Shown here: positions 57,767 to 64,000 of the stretch, one piece after another
How positions within the stretch are numbered: the first letter of the stretch is position 1
How the letters are laid out: each line of letters starts with the position of its first letter
NCBI GenBank assembly: GCA_963702305.1
Contig: CAVPBX010000001.1
Span: forward strand, 75,285 to 139,284
Origin: PALSA-693 sp963702305
GTDB taxonomy: Bacteria > Actinomycetota > Acidimicrobiia > Acidimicrobiales > Palsa-688
Direction: 5' to 3'
DNA length: 64,000 nucleotides
Program-made: the position numbers and the translations under genes
The notes under the pieces: generated by a model
What the model saw: the letters and a program-made list of their open reading frames with translations, nothing else
Database searches by the model: none
What the model was told of the DNA's origin: nothing

Positions 57767-57795
57767 GGGGGCTCCGCCCGATGGGCGGAGCCCCC
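57767..57795 (+). terminator. Rho-independent-type hairpin after pilin 1
   Basis: GGGGGCTCCGCCC and GGGCGGAGCCCCC form a perfect 13-bp stem with a GAT loop, 37 nt after the pilin stop, followed by TTCTTCATT. It separates the two pilin units. Confidence 0.85.
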
Positions 57796-57874
57796 TTCTT
57801 CATTCCCCCTTTTCCCCGAAGCGCACTTCGCCATGGCGAAAACGGTCCCGCAGCACGGCCACGACAGCACCGTT

Positions 57875-57902
57875 GCTCAGGTTGCGACGTCGACGGCCCG
57901 AT
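57875..57902 (+). promoter_or_regulatory. Candidate promoter of pilin gene 2
   Basis: Second copy of the 28-nt block described at 56944; 25 of 28 positions identical, same distance to the riboswitch. Conservation here, while the next 10 nt have diverged, supports function. Confidence 0.35.
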
Positions 57903-57918
57903 TGTTTCGGCACGAGCA

Positions 57919-58014
57919 GCGCTCGAGAAAAAGGCAAAGCCGTCGAGAGGCGGTGACGCAAAGCCACGGGACCGGACGTCCGCTTCGACGAGGGTCCACC
58001 GGGCTACCTGGGGC
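57919..58014 (+). ncRNA. c-di-GMP-I (GEMM) riboswitch, copy 2
   Basis: Same architecture as copy 1: AGGCAAAGCC at 57932-57941, core GACGCAAAGCCACGGG at 57955-57970 and ACCGGGCTACC at 57998-58008. Most differences from copy 1 fall in the variable loop of the second helix (GACGTCCGCTTCGACG), as expected for two functional aptamers. About 90 nt before the second pilin. Confidence 0.92.
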
Positions 58015-58050
58015 ACTCGATCCGGTCAATTGCGACCGCCGAGGGCGCGA

Positions 58051-58089
58051 GGGTTCGACAGCCAGCTCGTTGTCAGTTACCTCGAACCC
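58051..58089 (+). promoter_or_regulatory. Leader hairpin touching the pilin 2 ribosome site
   Basis: GGGTTCGA (58051-58058) and TCGAACCC (58082-58089) can form an 8-bp stem with a 23-nt loop, ending one base before GAAAGG (58091-58096), the likely ribosome site. Copy 1 has kept only GGTT/AACC at the same place. It may be part of the expression platform of copy 2. Confidence 0.5.
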
Positions 58090-58103
58090 CGAAAGGCAAC
58101 CAC

Positions 58104-58658
58104 ATGCTGACCACCATCAAGCAGCGCCTCGGCCATGATGACGAGCAGGGTTTCACCCTCATCGAACTCATGGTCGTGGTCCTGATCATCGCCATCCTGC
58201 TGGCCATCGCCATCCCGACCTTCCTCGGGGCCAAGAACACGGCCAATCCCAGGGCGGCCCAATCCAGCCTCCGCAACGCCCTCACCGCGGAGCAGACCTA
58301 CTGGACCAGCCAGCAGGCGTTCGGCACCAGCACCTCCACACCGGCCATGTCGACCATCGAGCCCAACCTCAATTGGGTCACCGCCGCCGTTTCCAGCACC
58401 AACTCGGCCAACGACGTCTACGCCGCCACCGTCGACTCCGGCAATCAGCTGTTCCTGCAGGCCTACGGCAAGGACGGTAACTGCTACACCGTGTTCCAGA
58501 ACAACGACTCGTCGCTGACCATGGGTGGCGCTGGCACCAACACCAGCTACGACGTCGACAAGGGGGCCTGCCCGGCAGTCACCACCGCCCCCACGACGGT
58601 CTCCCCTGGCAAGGCGTCCAGCGACACGTCCGGCACTGCCTACTACCCCAGCTGGTAA
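58104..58658 (+). CDS. pilA: Type IV pilin, copy 2
   Basis: 184 residues, same prepilin leader and cleavage site as copy 1 (EQG before FTLIELMVV), same cysteines. Changes include Thr to Pro in NTAN(T/P)RA, Ile to Val in ND(I/V)YA, and a rewritten tail ending TAYYPSW instead of TTYFNSW. The high identity of gene, leader and terminator shows a recent tandem duplication with change focused on the exposed C-terminus. Confidence 0.95.
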   Translation: MLTTIKQRLGHDDEQGFTLIELMVVVLIIAILLAIAIPTFLGAKNTANPRAAQSSLRNALTAEQTYWTSQQAFGTSTSTPAMSTIEPNLNWVTAAVSSTNSANDVYAATVDSGNQLFLQAYGKDGNCYTVFQNNDSSLTMGGAGTNTSYDVDKGACPAVTTAPTTVSPGKASSDTSGTAYYPSW

Positions 58659-58695
58659 CCCAGCCGCGAGGCCATAAAGCAGTCTCCTTACGAAA

Positions 58696-58724
58696 GGGGG
58701 CTCCGCCCGATGGGCGGAGCCCCC
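58696..58724 (+). terminator. Hairpin after pilin 2
   Basis: Identical 13-bp GGGGGCTCCGCCC stem and GAT loop as after pilin 1, 37 nt after the stop, but followed by TCCTCGTG and not a T-rich tract, so termination may be weaker and allow reading into pilD. Confidence 0.75.
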
Positions 58725-58788
58725 TCCTCGTGTCCTGGAACCGAATACCCTGCAGCCCCGGATCGACCACAGAGAGGCTTCCGCCCCC

Positions 58789-59606
58789 GTGTTTACCCTC
58801 GTAGTAGTGGCATCCGCCCTGGGAGGGCTGGCGATCGGTTCGTTCCTGAACGTGGTGATCTACCGGGTGCCGCTCGGCAAGTCGATCGTGTCCCCGCCGT
58901 CAGCCTGCCCGGCTTGCGGCGTCCCGGTATTGCCGAGGGACAACATCCCTGTGGTTTCCTGGCTTCTCCTGCGAGGGCGTTGCCGCCACTGCCAGGCCGG
59001 CCATCTCGATCCGCTACCCGATCGTGGAGGCTTTGACGGGACTTCTGTTCGCCCTGACCGCGGTGCGGCTGGGAGCGAGCTGGTCTCTCCCTGCGGAGTT
59101 GGTCTTCGTCGGCGGTCTCATCGCCCTGGCAGCCGTTGACCTGGAGCGCTATCTGTTGCCCCGGGCCATTCTCTACCCGACGCTCGGAATCGTTGGCGGC
59201 GCTGGTCCTGGCTGCGGCCATTGGGACAGGGCGGTGGGGGCGATTCGGCATCGCCGCCGCGTGCGGCCTCGCCGCCTTCGCAGTCTTCTTTGCCATCCAC
59301 TTCGTCCGTCCGGCGTGGCTTGGATTCGGGGACGTCCGCTTGAGCGGCCTGCTGGGCCTGGCTCTGGGTTGGATGGGACCGTGGTACCTCGTGATCGGCA
59401 TCATGGCCGCCAACCTGGCCGGAGCCGCCGTGGGGGTCGCGCTCATGCTCGCCGGGCGGGCCAGTCGGACGACCCCCCTGCCCTACGGGGTGTTCCTTGG
59501 TGCCGGTTGCATCTTCGCCCTCCTCGTTGGGCGCCCCGATCATCAGCTGGTACTCGCACCACCTGGTTCGCTAACACTTCGGCGTTTGCGAGGCAGTTGT
59601 CATTAA
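58789..59606 (+). CDS. pilD: Prepilin peptidase PilD (two frame breaks)
   Basis: Aspartic protease and N-methylase that matures the pilins. GTG 58789 opens with a membrane helix and GSFLNVVIYRVP. The zinc-binding loop has CPACG and CRHCQ. The two catalytic Asp are in ALAAVDLERYLLP and LGFGDVRLSGLLG. Extra bases near 59005 and 59190 break the frame; joined segments give about 270 residues with about seven membrane segments. Confidence 0.88.
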
Positions 59607-59671
59607 GCCCGGCTCTCAGCGACCGATACCAAGTGCGTGAACTATGGGATCCGGGAGCGTAGGGAGTGGCG

Positions 59672-60720
59672 ATGGACTCGACGAGCATAGGCCTCGACAT
59701 CGGGTCCTCGGCAGTACGAGCCGCCGAAATCAGCGTTGGTCGGGACGGCAAGAAGCTGCGTCGTTACGCGCAGATGGGGCTGCCATCCGGCGCGGTCGTC
59801 GACGGCGAGGTCGTCAACGAGCGGGTCGTCAGCGAGGCCCTGCGTCGCCTCTGGACCGATGGCGGCTTCTCGACGCACCGAGGTCGTCCTCGGGGTGTCG
59901 GGGCACCGCGTCATCGTCCGGCAAGCGGACGTTCCAGCTCTCGATGAAGAGGATCTCCGCTCGGCGCTTCGCTTCGACGCCCAGGAGCTCATCCCCATTC
60001 CGATGGACCAGGCGAGCTTCGACTTCAGCATCCTCGATCGCAGCGCCGGCAAGGACGAGAACGGCCGCAGCATCATGCGGATCCTCATCGTGGCGGCCCA
60101 CCGGGATCTGCTGCGATCCCATCTCGCCGCCCTCAAGGGGGCCGGCCTCGAGCGCTGTCGCCATCGACGCCGCACCGCTCGCCCTCATGCGGGTCGTCCC
60201 GCCGGCCGCCGGGACCTGGCGATGGCGGCTGCGGAAGCGCTCGTCGCCATCGGCGCCGAGATGACCACGGTCGCGGTCCGCCAGAACGGCGTGCCGCGTT
60301 TCATTCGCAGCCTGGCCGTCGGAGGATCAAAGCTGACGGCCGGAATAGCCGCCGCCATGCACGTCGAGCCGGCGGTGGCCGAGCGCCTCAAGCGGGCCGC
60401 CGTTCCGGATGGCGCGCCGCAGTTGGTGCAAGCCAAGCGAGCCGTGACAGCCGAGTTGCGCGATCTGGCAGAGGAAGTCAAGGCGACCGTCGATTTCTTC
60501 GTCGCCCAGTCCGACGGCGTGGCCGTCGACCGGCTGCTGGTGACGGGCGGCGCCGCCCAGACCCAGGGGCTCATCGAGGCCTTGCGGGCGGCATGAGTGT
60601 CGAGGTCCAACGGATCGACCCCTTCCTAGACCTCAAGCCTCGATCAACTGGACCTCGACGAGTCCCAGCTCCGACAGGCGCGGGCCACGGCCGCCACCGC
60701 GGTGGGCTTGGCGTTGTGGC
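59672..60720 (+). CDS. pilM: Pilus assembly protein PilM (about five frame breaks, end uncertain)
   Basis: Actin-like cytoplasmic protein that binds the PilN N-terminus. ATG 59672 follows GGGAG. STSIGLDIGSSAVRAAEIS is the phosphate-1 motif; LPSGAVVDGEVVNERVVSEAL, FDAQELIPIPMDQASFDF, AIDAAPLALMRV and LLVTGGAAQTQGLIEAL follow across several frames, with breaks near 59876, 60155, 60220, 60594 and 60650. The tail LDESQLRQARATAATAVGLA matches PilM C-termini. The stop is hidden by the indels, so the end is approximate. Confidence 0.8.
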
Positions 60721-61354
60721 CGCTCGAGGCACCCGGCAGCCGACTGTCCATCCTCCCGGACGAGGTGATGGCCGCTCGCCGCGCCCGCCGGATCATGACC
60801 GTGGCGGCCGGCGGGGTTGCCGGGGTCGCCTGCGTCCTGAGCGTGGCGGCGGTCGGACAGACGCTCGCAGTGCATCGGGCTCGCACCCAGGTCCACGAGG
60901 CCAAGGCCCACGTCAGCCTCGCTGCAGGCACAGGTGAGCACCCTGCAAGCGCAAACAGCCGTGCACAACAAGGTCCATGCGCGCGCGGCCCTCGTCGTCA
61001 CGGCCCTCACCGGCGACATCGACTGGGTGCGGGTCCTTGGCCAGTTGACGGCGGTCATGCCGTCGAGCCTGACGCTCTACCACGCATCACCGGCAGCCGT
61101 ACGGCCAGCAGGCGCAGGCTCGCACCGGCACGAGTACTGCGGGCGTCGGAACCCTGACATTCACCGTCTCCGGCAAGGGCGGCCTGCCAGTCGTCGCCGC
61201 CTGGCTGGAGGGGCTTCAGAAGGATCATTCGCTGCAAGGGACGTGGGTGTCGGGAATCAGCGTCACTACCAACGGGGGATCCGTCACGTTCAGCTCCACG
61301 ACCAATCTGACCACGCAAGCCGACAGCAAACGAGCACAGGCGGTCAAGTCATGA
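60702..61354 (+). CDS. pilN: Pilus assembly protein PilN (about two frame breaks, start uncertain)
   Basis: Bitopic membrane protein linking PilM and PilO. SRLSILPDEVMAARRARR corresponds to the conserved INLLP-like N-terminal peptide that docks on PilM; the membrane helix is VAAGGVAGVACVLSVAAVG; a coiled coil (LQAQVSTLQAQTAVHNK) and the ferredoxin-like domain (LTALTGDIDWVRVLGQLTAVMP-type stretch, then TFTVSGKGGLPVVAAWLEGL) follow. Frames change near 60930 and 61105. The stop overlaps the pilO ATG. Confidence 0.78.
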
Positions 61355-61911
61355 TCCATTCGACCCGCAGGATTGCTGCCGCCGCAGCCGCAGTTGTGGT
61401 CCTGCTCGTAGCCGTGTGGTATTTCGCCTTCTGGGGCCCCCAGAACCGCGATCTCAGCAGCGCCCACACGGCTCGGTCCGCCGCCGAACAGCAGGCTGTC
61501 CAACTGAGCGGCCAGGTGGCGCAGCTTCGCGTCCTCGTGAAGCAGATCCCGACTGATACCGCCCGCTTGGCGGCCCTGGAGGCGGCGCTGCCTGACAATC
61601 CGTCCCTCGACACGGCGCTCAAGCAGTTGCACCAGGCGGCCACGGCAACCGGCGTCACCCTCACGACTGTCGGCCCATCCGCACCTCCCGGTACGGGCAC
61701 CGGATCGGCTACGACGTCCGCCCCGGGCGGCCCCGCGATCACCCTCAATCTGACCGTCACCGGCGCCAATCACAACGTGATGAGCTTCCTGACCGGCCTG
61801 TCCAGCATGTCGCGGGTCCTGGTGGTCGATCACTTGGCCCTCTCCGGCACGTCGCAGCTTTCCGCCAGCATCGTCGCCCGGGTCTTCTACGCGGGTACCC
61901 CGACACCGTGA
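61351..61911 (+). CDS. pilO: Pilus assembly protein PilO
   Basis: Bitopic partner of PilN, 186 residues. Membrane helix AAAAVVVLLVAVWYFAFW, a coiled coil (AEQQAVQLSGQVAQLRVLVKQ), PTDTARLAALEAALPDNPSL, then a ferredoxin-like domain containing LNLTVTGANHNVMSFLTGL. ATG overlaps the pilN stop (ATGA). Intact frame. Confidence 0.88.
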   Translation: MIHSTRRIAAAAAAVVVLLVAVWYFAFWGPQNRDLSSAHTARSAAEQQAVQLSGQVAQLRVLVKQIPTDTARLAALEAALPDNPSLDTALKQLHQAATATGVTLTTVGPSAPPGTGTGSATTSAPGGPAITLNLTVTGANHNVMSFLTGLSSMSRVLVVDHLALSGTSQLSASIVARVFYAGTPTP

Positions 61912-61924
61912 CCACGACTCGGTC

Positions 61925-62173
61925 ATGATTGACGCCTCGCGCAGCCCCAGGGCGGCATGGAAGCGGTACGTCACCTTCGTCCTGTTGCTCGTGTTGATCG
62001 TCGCGGCCGGATACCTGATCTGGACCAAGGAGCTTCACCACACCGCTTCGGGCCCCTCGCCTTCGAGGACGCTGGCCGCCGCCGCCCCGATACGGACGAC
62101 TCATGCCGTGTCGACCGTGACGACGATACGTCGCGGCCTACCGGTGGGCAGCCGCGATTCGTTTGGCGGCTGA
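61925..62173 (+). CDS. Small single-span membrane protein in the pilus operon
   Basis: 82 residues: basic N-terminus, one membrane helix (YVTFVLLLVLIVAAGYLIW) and a short Ser/Thr/Ala-rich extracytoplasmic tail. It occupies the slot where pilP lies in Gram-negative operons but is too short and lacks a lipobox, so I do not call it PilP. The stop overlaps the next start (TGATG). Confidence 0.65.
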   Translation: MIDASRSPRAAWKRYVTFVLLLVLIVAAGYLIWTKELHHTASGPSPSRTLAAAAPIRTTHAVSTVTTIRRGLPVGSRDSFGG

Positions 62174-62814
62174 TGATGTCGATCGTCCGCCGTCTTCAGC
62201 ACCGTACGTCCGAAAGCGATAGTGGCTTCACCGTGATCGAGCTCATGATGGCCATGGTCGTCATGGCAATCGTGATGACCAGCCTGACCTTGGTTCTCGT
62301 CAATTCCCTGGTCGATACGGCCTATAACCGCCAGCGCACTCAAGCCCTCACCCTGGCCAATCAGGCCATCGAGGAAGTACGGGCATTGGGCTGGGCCACC
62401 GTACAGCAGGGGCTGAGCGCCTCGGACCTGGCCGGCGACAGCAATATCGCCGACAATTGCTTCGAAGACCAGCCGCTCGATGTCGGTGGAGTCATCGGGG
62501 CGCAATCCGGGTGCGTTCCGAAGGCGTGGACGGACCCGTCCTGCCTCACGGGATCCGGCAGCGCCCTCCCCACCGCCGGGACGCTGCTTAGTCCGGTCCC
62601 ACTCACACCGCATCAGGTGTGTTACAACGTCAACGGTCGGACCTACGGCCTCGACGTCTACGTGACCGGCGGCAGCGGCAACCCGGCGATCCCGCCGCTC
62701 ACCTTGACCGTGGTCGTCTCCTGGGCCCACCCCGTCCGCGGCGGGCTGGCTGACCATGTGGTCACCACGACCCAGCTCTCGAGCTGCCTGACAGTGGGAA
62801 CGAAATGCACGTAA
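62173..62814 (+). CDS. Minor pilin-like protein (PilV/GspI type)
   Basis: 213 residues with a prepilin leader: cleavage expected after SESDSG, before FTVIELMMAMVVMAIVMTSL, with Glu at position 5. AYNRQRTQALTLANQAIEEVR is typical of the GspI/PilV helix. Four or more cysteines occur in the globular part. Overlaps the next gene by 10 nt. Confidence 0.82.
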   Translation: MMSIVRRLQHRTSESDSGFTVIELMMAMVVMAIVMTSLTLVLVNSLVDTAYNRQRTQALTLANQAIEEVRALGWATVQQGLSASDLAGDSNIADNCFEDQPLDVGGVIGAQSGCVPKAWTDPSCLTGSGSALPTAGTLLSPVPLTPHQVCYNVNGRTYGLDVYVTGGSGNPAIPPLTLTVVVSWAHPVRGGLADHVVTTTQLSSCLTVGTKCT

Positions 62815-63334
62815 CGCGAGACGAAGAGTCCGGGTTCACCCTGATCGAGATGATGGTCGTGGCTGCCATCCTCATCGTCGTGCTCGTCATCGTCACGAGC
62901 TTCCTGGTGAGCGCCAACAACTCGGTAGCGGCCGGTACCGCCCGGGCGGCGGACGACAGCGTGGCCCGCACCGCCGCAACCCTTCTCGACGCCAACATCC
63001 GCTTTGCGACCAACATCTCCATCTCGACGGACGGGAGCACCCTGTATGTCGTGGCCAACCAACCGGCCTGCACGGTATGGACCGTCGCCGGCGGGAACCT
63101 CACCGAGCGGGCCGCACCCACGACCTCGTCGGTCGTGCCACTGGGGTGTCGACGCCGGGTGCCGCCTTCACCGGCAACGCCCTCTATCAGGGCCTGGTGA
63201 CCGTGGGGTTCACGGTCAGCTTGCCCGGCAACAGCTCAAAGGATCAAGGCGGATCGCATGTGCTGCAGACGCTTTCCGCCGAAAACATGACTGGTCCCGT
63301 TGCCAAGTCGTCCACCCCGGTATGCACGCCATGA
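62805..63334 (+). CDS. Minor pilin-like protein (PilW/GspJ type, one frame break)
   Basis: Prepilin leader MHVTRDEESG followed by FTLIEMMVVAAILIVVLVIV, Glu at mature position 5. Globular part with STDGSTLYVVANQPACTVW. A missing base near 63150 shifts the frame; the other frame supplies VSTPGAAFTGNALYQGLVTV and the end STPVCTP. About 176 residues. Confidence 0.8.
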
Positions 63335-63395
63335 GGTGGGCCCAGTCCGAGGTCACGCCACGATCCGGCCCTGACCGCACGAAAGGCCAGATGAC

Positions 63396-64000
63396 ATGAA
63401 GCGACTCCATCGAATGCTCGCGGAACACCCCGCTCCGACGAGCGGGGCATCGCCATGCTGGCGGCCCTCATGTGCGTCATCGTGATCGTCAGTCTGACCG
63501 TGGTCGCCGTCCAGCAGTCCATGGGCAGCCTGTCGGGGATGGCCCAGACCCGCAAGACCCTCCAGACAGTGGACGCGGCCGAAGCCGGCCTCCAATACGA
63601 GATCAATGCCGTTCGGACGCACGCGGCCAGTGTCCCTGGTACCGCGTTCAACTGCCCGAAGGGGAGCATTCCCGTAACGCTCTCCCAGTCGACGGCGTCG
63701 ACCTTGCCACAGCCGAACATCGCGGACCCGGCCAGTGTGGGCGCCTACACGCTATCCGCCACGATCGCGACCACCGTACCGACCACCACCACGGCCTGTT
63801 CTGGAAGCCTTACGGTGCCGACCCCGAATGCGCAAAATCAATGGTACGCGCTGATCAAATCGCAAGGTACGACGAGCGCATCAACGGGTGGCCTAGTAAC
63901 CGGCCGGACGCTGGAGGCCCTCGTCAAGATCGATGCCAACCAGGTTACGACGACGACAGTCGCCCCCTCGACCACCGTCCCGACGTCGACCACCATCGTC
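63396..64000 (+). CDS. PilX-like minor pilus protein (cut by window end, one frame break)
   Basis: GAAAGG lies upstream of ATG 63396. An extra base near 63435 shifts the frame; the second frame gives DERGIAMLAALMCVIVIVSL, a PilX-like hydrophobic N-terminus (RG-x2-ML/LL pattern without Glu-5 in the usual place), then KTLQTVDAAEAGLQYEINAV, a motif shared by PilX proteins. The frame is open to the window end, entering a Thr/Pro/Val-rich tract (TTTTVAPSTTVPTSTT). Confidence 0.75.

Overview
The window is high-GC DNA from an actinobacterium. The gene set points away from model streptomycetes and mycobacteria and towards a deep, uncultured-type lineage such as Acidimicrobiia; that placement is inference. 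The evidence is mycothiol ligase (mshC), an F420-dependent NADP reductase (npdG), phosphatidylinositol and PIM synthesis (pgsA, acyltransferase, pimA), EF-G2, and a gene order (thrS-HIT-pgsA-acyltransferase-pimA ... pdxS-pdxT-yebC-ruvCAB ... yajC-secD-secF-apt-rel-hisS ... rarA-alaS-ruvX-mltG-aroE) that matches the conserved block known from Mycobacterium. No tRNA, rRNA, CRISPR array or recognisable transposase was seen.

Layout: 1-7.3 kb, end of a cobalamin operon (cobQ, cobN, fused ChlI/ChlD chelatase subunit) and adk. 7.3-12.5 kb, thioredoxin-like protein, npdG, mshC, thrS, HIT protein. 12.5-18.7 kb, EF-G2 (reverse strand) and the phosphoinositide/PIM genes, then an M48-like protein that has lost its zinc ligands. 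18.8-34 kb, pyridoxal synthase, yebC, peroxiredoxin, ruvCAB, queA-tgt, the Sec accessory genes, apt, rel, hisS. 34.1-39.1 kb, a first pilT with two small neighbours, then a reverse-strand set of a SipW-type signal peptidase with two probable substrates (a LamG-like protein and a camelysin/TasA-like protein). 39.4-46.6 kb, rarA, two small membrane-associated proteins, alaS, ruvX, mltG, aroE. 46.6-64 kb, a type IV pilus locus (DUF4388 protein, pilB, pilT, pilC; two near-identical pilins; pilD, pilM, pilN, pilO; three minor pilin-like genes), interrupted by a three-gene proton-translocating transhydrogenase and an NlpC/P60 hydrolase.

The most interesting system is the pilus locus. Each of the two tandem pilin genes sits behind its own c-di-GMP-I (GEMM) riboswitch, in a duplicated unit of about 930 bp, while the PilB motor and one PilT carry N-terminal MshEN-type domains, a family known to include c-di-GMP binders. 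This suggests one second messenger acts both on pilin mRNA and on the motors.

A strong caveat: at least 17 genes are split by single-base frame changes that join two halves of a conserved protein exactly. The simplest reading is uncorrected sequencing indels, not pseudogenes. Coordinates for those genes span the whole gene and the approximate breakpoints are given.
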